Source of the DNA: Haloarcula salinisoli
Lineage (GTDB): Archaea > Halobacteriota > Halobacteria > Halobacteriales > Haloarculaceae
DNA length: 64,000 nt
Assembly (NCBI RefSeq): GCF_019599405.1
Contig: NZ_RKLQ01000001.1
Span: 1,302,001-1,366,000 of the forward strand
Direction of reading: 5' to 3'
A model generated the notes under the pieces. It did no database searches, was not told where the DNA came from, and saw only the letters and a list, made by a program, of their open reading frames with translations. A program made the position numbers and the translations under genes. Below are positions 35,035 through 43,697 of this stretch, piece after piece. Each line of letters begins with the position of its first letter. Position 1 is the stretch's first letter.

Positions 35035-35592
35035 ATGCAGCAGGCGCGCCACCACGTGCCCCAGCTCACCGGGGCCCTGACAGCGGTCTCGTTCGCTATC
35101 GTGCTGGTCGTGATAGCGGGGGCCGTACCGTCGACGCTGTTCCCGCGCGCCCCGACGGCGGTTATGGCTGTGATACCCCACGCTATCGCCACCGTCAGCG
35201 CTGTCGCCATCGGGACGATTCTCGGGGGGCTCCGGGCCATACGGGCGGGCAATATCGACCGCCACCGGACGCTGATGGTGGTCAGCTTTCTGCTGTTCGG
35301 GCTCTTCCTGACCGTCGACTTCTACCGGCTGGCGGTCGTCGGTCCCACGGCCTTTGCGGGCCCAGCGGTCGTCGAGACCTATCTCTATCTCCCGCTGCTG
35401 GTCAGCCATGCGGTGGTCGCGTTGCTTACCTTCCCCGCAGTGTACTACGCGCTCCTCGTCGGCGTGACGACCCCCCGTGGGGCACTGCCAGCGACCGGCC
35501 ACGCCAGGGCGGGCCGGGTGGCGGCGGCGTGCTGGCTCCTGACGTTTGGCTCCGGGCTCGTCATCTACGCGATGTTGCACCTCCTGTGGTAG
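35035..35592 (+). CDS. DUF420 membrane protein A
   Basis: 185 aa with five helices. It shows the DUF420 pattern: VPQLTGALTAVSFA, GNIDRHRTLMVVSF, PAVVETYLYLPLLVSHAVVAL and a final HARAGRVAAACWLLTFGSGLVIY. Conserved His residues (RHR, SHA, GHA) may bind metal or heme. The bacterial DUF420 protein CtaM/YozB is needed for aa3 oxidase maturation, and the position after coxB suggests the same here. ATG 35035 starts the conserved region; the frame opens 18 codons earlier. Confidence 0.8.
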   Translation: MQQARHHVPQLTGALTAVSFAIVLVVIAGAVPSTLFPRAPTAVMAVIPHAIATVSAVAIGTILGGLRAIRAGNIDRHRTLMVVSFLLFGLFLTVDFYRLAVVGPTAFAGPAVVETYLYLPLLVSHAVVALLTFPAVYYALLVGVTTPRGALPATGHARAGRVAAACWLLTFGSGLVIYAMLHLLW

Positions 35593-35637
35593 GCGGAGTT
35601 CACAACCCACATTATCCGGTATCGCTAACCGACAGCT

Positions 35638-36195
35638 ATGTTCGACGTACGCGAGCAGGTCCCCGCACTCACCGGCGTCTTGACGGTCGTCTCGCTGGCA
35701 CTTGTCTTCGGTGCGGTCGGCGGGGCCATCCCGAGCGCACTGCTGCCCCGCGTCCCGGATTCGGTCCTCGGAGCCATTCCGACGGTCAATGCCGTCATCA
35801 GCGCCGCCGCCATCGGGACCATCGTCGCCGGTATCCGGGCGATTCGTCGCGGTGACGTCGAGCGCCACCGCCGACTGATGGTCGCCACCTTCGGCCTGTT
35901 CGTGGCGTTTCTCGTCCTGTACCTCTATCGTGTCACCTTGCTGGGCCCGACGGACTTTGCCGGGCCGGCCGTCGTCGAGACGTACGTCTACTTCCCGCTG
36001 CTGGCCATCCACATCCTGCTCGCTATCGTCGCCATCCCCGCAGTCTACTACACCCTCTTGCTGGCTGCGAGCTACCCTGTCTCGGAGCTCTCGCGGACAA
36101 ACCACCCGCGTGCGGGAAAGGTGGCGGCGACGCTGTGGCTGATTTCGTTCTCACTGGGCATCGTCGTCTACCTCATGCTATATCTGATCTGGTGA
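35638..36195 (+). CDS. DUF420 membrane protein B
   Basis: 185 aa, same length and layout as the gene before it (VPALTGVLTVVSLA, GDVERHRRLMVATF, PAVVETYVYFPLLAIHILLAI, HPRAGKVAATLWLISFSLGIVVY). The two are clear tandem paralogues, separated by 45 bp. The His pattern RHR / IH / NH is kept. Probably cotranscribed with coxB and the first copy. Confidence 0.8.
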   Translation: MFDVREQVPALTGVLTVVSLALVFGAVGGAIPSALLPRVPDSVLGAIPTVNAVISAAAIGTIVAGIRAIRRGDVERHRRLMVATFGLFVAFLVLYLYRVTLLGPTDFAGPAVVETYVYFPLLAIHILLAIVAIPAVYYTLLLAASYPVSELSRTNHPRAGKVAATLWLISFSLGIVVYLMLYLIW

Positions 36196-36205
36196 GTGAG
36201 ACGCG

Positions 36206-36910
36206 TCAGCGCTTCCACTTCCCGGATACGTCACCGTGGTACTCGCCACGCGCCTCGCGCTCCTGTGGCCAGAACGTGATGGCAGTCACCACGAGAAAGA
36301 AGACCGCGACAGTGACGAGGACGAGCTCACCGGCGAGGCCCGGAATCGAAGCGGTCTCGACCCACGACTGCTCGGGCGTGTACAGCGAGATTCGGAACGC
36401 CCACGCGACGCCCAGAAGGACGTACAGCGGGTAGTAGACCTTTCGGAGCCGTCGGGAGAGTGCCTCCCAGTAGGACACTTTAAATGTCGGCGTCCGGAGG
36501 TCGGCTGCGAGTTCCCGTCGCCACTCCGCCATGGGTGCCGCATCGGGGTCCAGTGAGTTCGCGAAGAGGTTCTCCTCCAGGACGCGGATACGGGCCCGAC
36601 TCGCGTCGAAGGCCCGATAGCGCCGGACGTCGAAAAAGAGGAACAGCGTGACACCCAGTATTCCGATGAGCAGGAGATACGCGGCGACGTCGCCGCCCTG
36701 AAACGCCAGCGCGAGAACGGCAGTGACGAGGACGATGGCCCAATCGATGGTCAGGTCGAGCCGCGACAGGAGGCTCCCACTCGTCGATACTTCCCCCCGG
36801 TAGTAGTGTGGCATCACAGAGAGGAACTCCTCGGCGTCCGTGGCGGCCGTCTGGCCGACTTCTCGAGCCTCCTGGTCGGTCGCGTCGAACTCGGTGTCGT
36901 CGTCGGTCAC
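36206..36910 (-). CDS. DUF2270 membrane protein
   Basis: 234 aa from a GTG at 36910. It matches the DUF2270 layout: a soluble acidic start with FLSVMPHYYRGEV, two helices (about residues 54-90), the conserved RRYRAFDASRARIRVLEENLFAN and WRRELAADLRTPTFKVSYWEALSRRLRKVYYPL segments, and two more helices at the end. Function unknown. It converges with the DUF420 genes. Confidence 0.8.
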   Translation of the reverse strand: MTDDDTEFDATDQEAREVGQTAATDAEEFLSVMPHYYRGEVSTSGSLLSRLDLTIDWAIVLVTAVLALAFQGGDVAAYLLLIGILGVTLFLFFDVRRYRAFDASRARIRVLEENLFANSLDPDAAPMAEWRRELAADLRTPTFKVSYWEALSRRLRKVYYPLYVLLGVAWAFRISLYTPEQSWVETASIPGLAGELVLVTVAVFFLVVTAITFWPQEREARGEYHGDVSGKWKR

Positions 36911-37047
36911 GGTCGGCCCTCTCTGGCGGTTCGGTCGGTCTGTCGTACGTGCATACACGTTAAATGTATGACAGGACAGAAACCACTGTCGGATGCTGCG
37001 ACCGCTGGTGGTTCGTGGCGGCGAAAATACGGGAGTGAAACCCCGAT

Positions 37048-38490
37048 CTAGTCGTCCGCGGGCTTCGGTTGCCCGCTGATATCGGGGCGGACGACGTCGC
37101 GGTCGGTCTCCTCGCCCTCGATGTCGTAGGGGTACTCCCCTGTGACACAGCCCAGACAGAGGTCGGCCTTGCTGGCCTCCAGCGTCTCGGCGATGGCGTC
37201 GATAGAGAGATAGGACAGTGAGTCGGCACCTATCTCTTCGCAAATCTCGTCAACGGACTGGTCGCCCGCGATGAGCTCGTCCCGGGAAGCCATGTCGATA
37301 CCCATGTAACAGGGGGCGATAATCGGCGGGGCGCCGATGCGGACGTTGACTTCCTCGGCGCCGGCGTCTTTGAGCAGCTGGACGAGCTGGTTCGAGGTAG
37401 TCCCACGGACGATGGAGTCGTCGATGATGGTGACTTTCTTCCCCTCGATGGTCGATTTGATGGGGTTGAGCTTCAGACGGACGGCGCGTTCGCGCTCGTC
37501 CTGGGTCGGCATGATGAACGTGCGGCCGACATAGCGGTTTTTCATCAGGCCCTCTGCGAACTCGATGTCCGACCCGTCGTCCTGGGCGGCCTCGGCGTAG
37601 CCCGAGGCGAAGGCGCGCCCGGAGTCGGGCACCGGGAGGACGACGTCGGACTCGACGCCCGATTCCTCCCAGAGCTTGCGGCCCAGTTCGCGTCGCACCT
37701 CGTAGACCAGACTCCCGTCGATGGTGGAGTCCGGTCGCGCGAAGTAGACGTGTTCGAAGAAACAGTGGGCCGTGTTCTCCTGCTCGATGAGCTGGTAGGT
37801 GTCGTAGCCGGTGCCGTCGTCGTGGAGGACGACGAGTTCACCGGGGCGAACGTCCCGAATCAGCTCCCCGTCGAGCGTGTCGATAGCGGCCGATTCGGAG
37901 GTGAGCACGTAGCCGTCCTCGAGTTCGCCGATGACCAGCGGGCGGTTGCCCTGCGGGTCGCGGACGCCCATCACGGTCTCGTCGTGCATGATGGTCAGCG
38001 AGTACGAGCCGTGGATGCGCTCCATCGTCCGCTTGACCGCGCGGACGAGGTCCTCCTCCAGCAGGTTGCGGGCGAGGTCGTGGGCGATGACCTCGGTGTC
38101 ACCGTCGCTCGTGAAGGCGTGGCCGAGGTCGGCCAGCTCGTCGCCGATTTCCTCGGCGTTGACGAGGTTCCCGTTGTGCGAGAGGCCCAGCGAGCCGGAT
38201 TTGAACGAGACGGAGAAGGGCTGGGCACAGCAGGCGTTGACGCTGCCCGCCGTGGGGTAGCGGACGTGGCCGATGCCGTTCGAGCCGTTCAGCGACTCGA
38301 GGTCGCCTGGTTCGAAGGCGTCGCCGACCAGTCCCATCTCGACGTGGCTGTGCTGCTGGAAGCCGTCGTGGGTGACGATACCGGCGGACTCCTGGCCGCG
38401 GTGCTGGAGGGCGTACAGAGAGTAGTAGAGGGGCCGGGCGGCGTCTCGGTCTTCGAGTGCAATACCAACAACGCCGCACTTCTCGTGCAT
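37048..38490 (-). CDS. purF: Amidophosphoribosyltransferase
   Basis: 480 aa. Makes 5-phosphoribosylamine from PRPP and glutamine, the first step of purine synthesis. The N-terminal glutaminase starts MHEKCGVVGI, so the nucleophile is Cys5 and a four-residue leader must be removed. YALQHRGQESAG and NGNLVNA follow. The phosphoribosyltransferase part has the PRPP loop VTIIDDSIVRGTTSNQLV and a C-terminal CLGCVTGEYP that may ligate an iron-sulfur cluster. It is the third gene of the lsm-rpl37e-purF operon. Confidence 0.96.
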   Translation of the reverse strand: MHEKCGVVGIALEDRDAARPLYYSLYALQHRGQESAGIVTHDGFQQHSHVEMGLVGDAFEPGDLESLNGSNGIGHVRYPTAGSVNACCAQPFSVSFKSGSLGLSHNGNLVNAEEIGDELADLGHAFTSDGDTEVIAHDLARNLLEEDLVRAVKRTMERIHGSYSLTIMHDETVMGVRDPQGNRPLVIGELEDGYVLTSESAAIDTLDGELIRDVRPGELVVLHDDGTGYDTYQLIEQENTAHCFFEHVYFARPDSTIDGSLVYEVRRELGRKLWEESGVESDVVLPVPDSGRAFASGYAEAAQDDGSDIEFAEGLMKNRYVGRTFIMPTQDERERAVRLKLNPIKSTIEGKKVTIIDDSIVRGTTSNQLVQLLKDAGAEEVNVRIGAPPIIAPCYMGIDMASRDELIAGDQSVDEICEEIGADSLSYLSIDAIAETLEASKADLCLGCVTGEYPYDIEGEETDRDVVRPDISGQPKPADD

Positions 38491-38499
38491 GGTGATGAG

Positions 38500-38673
38500 T
38501 TATTCGCCGGCTTTCGACTGCCACTCGTAGTCACGTCGTTTCGCCGATTTACCGAAGCCACACGACGAACAGACTTTCTTTTTTGTGTGATACGATTTGT
38601 TGCCACACCGTCGACATTTCGTATGTGTCGTGGTGTTCTTCTTGCCCTGGCTCGGGGTTCCTGCACCAGTCAT
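38500..38673 (-). CDS. rpl37e: 50S ribosomal protein L37e
   Basis: 57-aa zinc-binding ribosomal protein. The reading is [20 protein letters not shown]..., with zinc ligands Cys20, Cys23, Cys35 and Cys38 and a basic SYHTKKK and [13 protein letters not shown] body. The ATG overlaps the lsm stop (ATGA) and its stop lies 9 bp before purF. The lsm-L37e pair is conserved across archaea. Confidence 0.97.
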   Translation of the reverse strand: MTGAGTPSQGKKNTTTHTKCRRCGNKSYHTKKKVCSSCGFGKSAKRRDYEWQSKAGE

Positions 38674-38852
38674 GGGTTGATGGACACGACGTTATCGCCG
38701 CGTATAATCGTTGTGTCTTCGTCTTCAATTACGAGATTCATGTGCTGGTCGTAGCCAGTCAGCGTGCCCTCGAATATCTCGCCGCCCTTTAGCTGTACAG
38801 TGACGGCCTCGCCGAGCGACGCTTCGAGCACGTCCAGCGGTCGTCCACTCAT
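38670..38852 (-). CDS. lsm: Sm-like (LSm) RNA-binding protein
   Basis: 60 aa, one of the shortest archaeal LSm forms. The Sm1 motif is [24 protein letters not shown] and the Sm2 motif [10 protein letters not shown]. It forms a heptameric ring that binds U-rich RNA. ATG 38852 ([12 protein letters not shown]) is chosen. A TATA-like cgtttaagc lies about 27 bp upstream, so the operon message is probably leaderless. Confidence 0.95.
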   Translation of the reverse strand: MSGRPLDVLEASLGEAVTVQLKGGEIFEGTLTGYDQHMNLVIEDEDTTIIRGDNVVSINP

Positions 38853-38930
38853 GTTCGGTTGGCATCGTGACTGGCGCTTAAACGTACCGCTTGTCGGGCG
38901 GGAATTGGTCAAACACCGAACATCCGACTG

Positions 38931-40085
38931 TTAGGCGGGGTCGCTGTCGACACCGTCGTCGGCGTCGTCGTGTTCGGCGCTCCCCTCGGATTCCGCGCGT
39001 TTCTCCAGGTCCCGTGCTGTCGGCGCCGGTATGGCTTCGACGCCGTCGCCGTCGATTAACACTGGGAGGACCAGCCGTGCGAAGTGGTAGATGACCACGA
39101 GCAAGAGCGGGCCCAGGAAGAGCCCGTACCAGCCAAACAGCAGCGGTCCGATGATGTACGCGATCATGACCAGTCCCACGTGGAGGTTCCGTCCCGAGAC
39201 GTACGGTCGGAGGACGAGGTCCGGGATGAAGTCCACGAAGACGACGGTCGCGGCGACGAAGACCGTCGGGAACCACAGCGGATTCCCCATCAGGACGGCC
39301 CGCGCGAACAGGCCGATGGCGAGGGGCACGTAGACGAGTTTCATCCCGACAACGGGGATCAGACTCGCGGCGCCCGCCAGCACGGCTATCAACGCGGGAT
39401 AGGGAATCGGTTCGGCGGGCGCGAAGACGTTCAAAACCGTGTAGACGAACGCGGCCACGACGGCGATGGCGATGGCGTTGAGGATGTTGCCGAAGAAGAC
39501 GCTGCTGAGGTCCTCGTCTACCTCCCGCAGATAGACCGTCAGGAACTCCTGCTGGTCGTCGAACGTCTCCCTGACCCATCGGCCGAGACGGTCGTCGTCA
39601 CGGAGCAAGTAGAAGGCGACGGCGAGCGCGATGAAAACGTTGATGAGCGCGGTACCGACGATGGGGATATACCCCAGCGCCCCCTCGGCGACCAGCTGAC
39701 CGGCGTTGAGAAGGTCCGGGTTCTGCAGCAACGTGGCCGGGTCTTGGACCACCTCCGAGACGTTCACGTACGGTTCTACCTGGTCGGTCAGTGGCCCCAG
39801 GTCCACGGTCCGCTGGAGCCGTGCCAGTTCCTGGGTCGCGATGGCGAGGGTGTAGGCCATCAGCAGGACGACTGGGACCGCGAGTACGAGGAGCGCTGTC
39901 GCCGCCGCGATGGACGGCCTGAACTGCGGCCTGAACCGGCGGTAGGCCGGCCGGGCCACGTAGTACAGGAAGAGGCCGAGCACGAACGTTCCGATGTAAG
40001 TGAGCACGACCCACCCGGTGATGGCTCCGAGGGCGAGCGCGACCATCCACCACGCGAGGCGGCTCCTGGAGTCTGGCCACTCCAT
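38931..40085 (-). CDS. AI-2E family (PerM-like) transporter
   Basis: 384-aa permease with about eight helices. The family features are present: an N-terminal helix pair with VLGLFLYYVARPAYRRF, a soluble loop (residues 85-140), then LLRDDDRLGRWVRETF, FFGNILNAIAIAVVAAFVY, ALIAVLAGAASLIPVVGMKLVY and a C-terminal LVMIAYIIGPLLFGWYGLFLGPLLLVV. Substrates in this family range from autoinducers to ions, so no specific cargo is claimed. ATG 40085 is chosen over a frame 14 codons longer. Confidence 0.88.
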   Translation of the reverse strand: MEWPDSRSRLAWWMVALALGAITGWVVLTYIGTFVLGLFLYYVARPAYRRFRPQFRPSIAAATALLVLAVPVVLLMAYTLAIATQELARLQRTVDLGPLTDQVEPYVNVSEVVQDPATLLQNPDLLNAGQLVAEGALGYIPIVGTALINVFIALAVAFYLLRDDDRLGRWVRETFDDQQEFLTVYLREVDEDLSSVFFGNILNAIAIAVVAAFVYTVLNVFAPAEPIPYPALIAVLAGAASLIPVVGMKLVYVPLAIGLFARAVLMGNPLWFPTVFVAATVVFVDFIPDLVLRPYVSGRNLHVGLVMIAYIIGPLLFGWYGLFLGPLLLVVIYHFARLVLPVLIDGDGVEAIPAPTARDLEKRAESEGSAEHDDADDGVDSDPA

Positions 40086-40212
40086 GCTACGAAACAGGGC
40101 CCCGTCCCAGCAGAATCCGTCGCACAATCCGCCGACAGCGAGCGGCGAGCATGCATGACCCGTCGGGCCCCACGCCGTTGGTTATAACTCCGCTACCGGT
40201 GGTAAGGTCGAC

Positions 40213-41271
40213 TTACACGTCGACTTCGAATGGGGCGTGCTCGTCGGCGCGGACGGCAAACCCCGCAAGCAGGTCCGCCATGGCGTCCAGATCTGCCTCG
40301 TCGATGACCTCGACGGGCGTGTGCATGTACCGATTCGGGAGCCCGACGTTGACCGACGGGATGCCGCCTCGGGAGGTGTAGAAGGCGTCGGCGTCGGTGC
40401 CGGTCCGGATGCCGGTCGCCTGCAGCTGCACGTCGATGTCGGCCTCCTCGCCGGTCGCCCGCAGCGCCTCGACGACGACAGGATGGTTGGTGCTGCCCCG
40501 TGAGACGACCGGGCCCTCCCCGAGTTCGACGCCGGTCGAGCGTTTGCCCGGCGAGTCCGGCGAGTCCGTCGCGTGGGTCACGTCCGCGGCGATAGCGACG
40601 TCGGGGTCCAGGTCGAAGCCGACCATCTTCGCCCCCTGGAGCCCGACCTCCTCCTGGACCGTCGAGACGGCGTGGACGGTCGCCTCGACGTCCTGCTCGG
40701 CCGCGCGTCGCAGCCCCTCGGCGGCCGCCCAGATGCCGATGCGGTTGTCCATCCCGCGGGCCGAGAGCCGCCCGTTCTCGAGTTCAGTAATCGTCTGCTG
40801 GAACGTGATGGGGTCGCCGCGGTCGACCAGCTCGGCGAGCTCGTCGCCGTCGGTCGCACCCACGTCGACGTGCTGTTCGGCGACGTCTGGAACGCCATCG
40901 TCGTCGGCCTCACGCAGGTGGATAGCCGTCTGGCCGACCACGCCGTCAACGGGGCCGTCGGCGGTGTGAATCGTGACGTGTTGGCCTCGCGAGACGGTCT
41001 TGTCCGAGCCACCGATGCGGCCCATGCGCACGTGGCCGTCGTCGGTCAGGTCGCGGACGATGAAGCCGATCTCGTCCCCGTGGCCAGCCAGTGCGACCTC
41101 GGTGTCGCCCCCCGAGAGCGTCGCGACGGCGTTGCCGTAGTCGTCCGTTCGAACCTCGTCGGCGAACTCGCTCACGTAGTCGACCCACACCCGCTGGCTG
41201 TTTGCCTCGTAGCCCGACGGGCCGGGCGTCGAGAGCAGGTCTTCCAGTAGCTGCCGTCGTCGTTCGTCCAT
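40213..41271 (-). CDS. M42-family metallopeptidase
   Basis: 352-aa di-zinc aminopeptidase that probably forms a dodecameric tetrahedron and trims short peptides after the proteasome. Metal and catalytic motifs are AGHGDEIGF (first His and Asp), RGMDNRIGIWAA (bridging Asp), TVQEEVGLQGA (Glu base and ligand), DVTHATDSP (Asp) and NRYMHTPVE (last His). Start ATG 41271 (MDERRRQLLEDLLSTPGPSGYE) fits homologues. A regulatory surface insertion domain lies about residues 75-165. Confidence 0.9.
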   Translation of the reverse strand: MDERRRQLLEDLLSTPGPSGYEANSQRVWVDYVSEFADEVRTDDYGNAVATLSGGDTEVALAGHGDEIGFIVRDLTDDGHVRMGRIGGSDKTVSRGQHVTIHTADGPVDGVVGQTAIHLREADDDGVPDVAEQHVDVGATDGDELAELVDRGDPITFQQTITELENGRLSARGMDNRIGIWAAAEGLRRAAEQDVEATVHAVSTVQEEVGLQGAKMVGFDLDPDVAIAADVTHATDSPDSPGKRSTGVELGEGPVVSRGSTNHPVVVEALRATGEEADIDVQLQATGIRTGTDADAFYTSRGGIPSVNVGLPNRYMHTPVEVIDEADLDAMADLLAGFAVRADEHAPFEVDV

Positions 41272-41430
41272 ACCCCGCTTTGGCCACCCCCGGTCATGAA
41301 TATCCGGGTATCGTAACAATTGAAACGGTTCACACACCGACCGCACGACTGCAGTGCGGTCGGGTGTGTTTTGATTTTTCAATGGCTACGATAGCACAAC
41401 CACTAAGAGTCAAGCGCCCGATGTGTCAGT

Positions 41431-41691
41431 ATGGTTGACATTACGATATTCGAACTGCACCTCGACGGCTCGGAGTTCACGGCCAACGCCCCCGGTGTCG
41501 GGGGCAGCGACGACGCAGAAGCAGACGAGAGTGACTCCGGCGGCGCCCCGCTGGGCCTGTTCGCGGTCCTGGCACTGGTCGGGCTCGTGGTCGCGGCCGT
41601 GGCCGCGAAGAAGCTGGGCGGCGACGACGAGGGGACCGGTATCGAGGTCGGCGGCGACGACGAGACGACCGGTATCGAGGCGGAAGCGTAA
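41431..41691 (+). CDS. Small single-helix membrane protein
   Basis: 86 aa. Beta-prone start (VDITIFELHLDGSEFTA), an acidic linker, one membrane helix (about residues 40-60, LGLFAVLALVGLVVAAVAA) and a short tail with a near-duplicate EGTGIEVGGDDETTGIEAEA. Function unknown. The same type of short acidic one-helix protein is common in haloarchaea. Confidence 0.6.
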   Translation: MVDITIFELHLDGSEFTANAPGVGGSDDAEADESDSGGAPLGLFAVLALVGLVVAAVAAKKLGGDDEGTGIEVGGDDETTGIEAEA

Positions 41692-41734
41692 GCGCCAGGA
41701 GAAGGCATATCACGCCCCGAACCGTTTACCGTGT

Positions 41735-42685
41735 ATGGGATTATATCACAGTGTCCGCGCCGTCGCCGGAGCGACGGGTGACGGACCGATAGACTGGAAT
41801 GCGGTCGCCGAGGCCGCCAAGGAGTCGACGGAGCCCGGCGACCTCACGCTCTCGGACGCCGAGACAGAGGGGTTCACCACGGACGTCCGCGACGCGCGCG
41901 ACCGGGTCCGTGAGGTCGGCGAACTCGACTTCGACCTGCCGGCGACCGTCGAGATTCAGAACCGCCACCACTGGATCGACGCCAACGTCGCGACCTTCGA
42001 GCGCGTGATGGCGCCCATCGAACAGCAGGCCGAGTACATCCCGGGCGTCGCCCGGGTCGTCAACACCGGCTCGATGGCCTTTGCGCTCTCGTTCCTCGGG
42101 AACAACGTCCTTGGCCAGTACGACCCGCTCTTGCTCGCGGACAACGACGACCACGCGCTGTACTTCGTCCGGCCGAACATCCAGCGCGTCGCCGGTCAGC
42201 TCGGCGTCGAGGGCGACCGCTTTCGCCGCTGGATCGCGTTCCACGAGGTGACCCACGCCGCCGAGTTCGGTGCCGCGCCGTGGCTCTCGGAGCACATGGA
42301 GGAGACGATGGAGGAGACAATCGAGAAACTCTCCAGCGGTGAGCTGGACCGGGACTCGCTGGGCGAACTCGACACCACGATGACCGCCGTCGAGGGGTAC
42401 GCCGAGCTGCTCATGGACCGCGCCTTCGACGACGAGTACGACGACCTCCGCCGGAAGGTCGACGAGCGGCGGAAAGGCCGTGGTCCGGTCGCCCAGCTCG
42501 TCCGACGGTTCCTCGGTCTCGGTATGAAACGCCAGCAGTACGAACGCGGCAAGGCCTTCTTCGACGAGGTCGCCGATATGCGGGGCGTCGCCGCCGCGGG
42601 TCGGGTCTGGGACTCGCCGGAGACGTTGCCGACCGACGACGAGATAGAGACGCCCCGTATGTGGGTCGAGCGCGTGCTGGACTGA
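41735..42685 (+). CDS. Zinc-dependent metalloprotease (DUF2342-type)
   Basis: 316 aa, starting at ATG 41735 (MGLYHSVRAVAGATG). The zinc site is HEVTHAAEFG, an HExxH motif with a downstream Glu helix. Conserved flanks are FERVMAPIEQ, NTGSMAFALSFLGNNVLGQYDP, RRWIAFHEV and the late AVEGYAELLMDRAFD. The family is also labelled coenzyme F420 biosynthesis-associated, from genome context in actinobacteria. No signal peptide, so probably intracellular or membrane-peripheral. Confidence 0.85.
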   Translation: MGLYHSVRAVAGATGDGPIDWNAVAEAAKESTEPGDLTLSDAETEGFTTDVRDARDRVREVGELDFDLPATVEIQNRHHWIDANVATFERVMAPIEQQAEYIPGVARVVNTGSMAFALSFLGNNVLGQYDPLLLADNDDHALYFVRPNIQRVAGQLGVEGDRFRRWIAFHEVTHAAEFGAAPWLSEHMEETMEETIEKLSSGELDRDSLGELDTTMTAVEGYAELLMDRAFDDEYDDLRRKVDERRKGRGPVAQLVRRFLGLGMKRQQYERGKAFFDEVADMRGVAAAGRVWDSPETLPTDDEIETPRMWVERVLD

Positions 42686-42694
42686 CGGCTCTCG

Positions 42695-43021
42695 TTATCG
42701 CTGGCCGTTCCGGTCGGTCGCTCGCTCTTCTCGCTGTGCCGACTGTTCCTCACGGCGCTCTTGTAACTTCTTGCCGGGTTTCGGACCGCGTTCCCGGTCG
42801 TCCTCGTATGGCGTCTCAGCGATGCTGTCGGGGAAGGTAAACTCCGCGAGGGCGCCGCCGACGAGCGTCGCGGCGACGCCGACACCCAGCGCGACCAGCG
42901 GGCCACTGGACCCCCAGAGTGCCACCAGCGTCATCGAGACGCCGACGAGCAGCGCGAAGCCGACCTTCAGCCGGACGAGGAACTTCTCGCGGTCCGCCTT
43001 CGTTATCGATGGGCCGACCAT
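42695..43021 (-). CDS. Small membrane protein with two helices
   Basis: 108 aa from ATG 43021 (MVGPSITKADREKFLVRLK). Two adjacent helices (about residues 18-60) are followed by a charged, helical, Arg/Glu-rich tail (RREEQSAQREERA). No family recognised. It converges with the metalloprotease gene and is 13 bp downstream of the gene at 43035, likely cotranscribed. Confidence 0.65.
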   Translation of the reverse strand: MVGPSITKADREKFLVRLKVGFALLVGVSMTLVALWGSSGPLVALGVGVAATLVGGALAEFTFPDSIAETPYEDDRERGPKPGKKLQERREEQSAQREERATDRNGQR

Positions 43022-43034
43022 CAGCGGGCACCCA

Positions 43035-43580
43035 TCAGTAGAATCCCCGCTCGACGTCTTCATCGATGACGTCCTCGAACTCCGCCTCCAGCAGCTGTTG
43101 GGCCTCCTCGAAGGTGTCGGTCAGCTCGTCCATCCGGTCGGGGCGGTCGTACTGGTCGTACTCCATGGGGCCGTAGGCGGGCGAGTCCATGGCGTCGAGC
43201 ATATCCTCGATAAGCGCTCGCGGCGTCGTCGGCGCGTCGGCGTGGGTTTCCAGCACCGTCTCGAGGTTCTTGGCCTTCTCCTTCGCGTCGTCCTCGTCTT
43301 CCGGCCCCCGTTGCACCCCGAAGACGCCGGTGCCCTCGTCTGGAAACAGCGGGTCGATGTCGTCGTCTATCTTCCGGGCGACCTGGGACCCGACGCCCTG
43401 GACCGACATCGGGTTCTTCGCGTAGGTCTTCAGCTGGTACACCCCCGCGGAGGGGTGGCCGATGTACATGTCCTCGCCGATACCCCCCGCGCGGTCGCCC
43501 CCGACGGCACGCCACCCGCCGGGGTCAGCGTTGCTGTCCATCACGTCTTCGATGATGTCCTGCCAGTCGCGGACGCGCAT
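43035..43580 (-). CDS. Hypothetical soluble haloarchaeal protein
   Basis: 181 aa from ATG 43580 (MRVRDWQDIIEDVMDSN). Acidic and soluble. A segment with WRAVGGDRAGGIGEDMYIGHPSAGVYQLKTYAKNP suggests a small beta domain. Residues 100-175 are helical and strongly charged. The frame is open 30 codons further up, but that part contains no conserved-looking residues. Function unknown. Confidence 0.65.
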   Translation of the reverse strand: MRVRDWQDIIEDVMDSNADPGGWRAVGGDRAGGIGEDMYIGHPSAGVYQLKTYAKNPMSVQGVGSQVARKIDDDIDPLFPDEGTGVFGVQRGPEDEDDAKEKAKNLETVLETHADAPTTPRALIEDMLDAMDSPAYGPMEYDQYDRPDRMDELTDTFEEAQQLLEAEFEDVIDEDVERGFY

Positions 43581-43697
43581 ACGCCGGCCTTGGGTCCCGG
43601 CCAGAATGAAGCCATCGGTCAGCAGATGCCGGGGATTGATTACGGTGCCGTTGCCAGTGATATGTAACACCGACTACCGAATCAGAGGGGTCTACGC

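Noticed and set aside
39084-40187. 367-codon open frame antisense to the AI-2E-type permease
   Set aside because: Gln/Asp/Arg-rich shadow with no hydrophobic core; the permease on the minus strand has clear family motifs.
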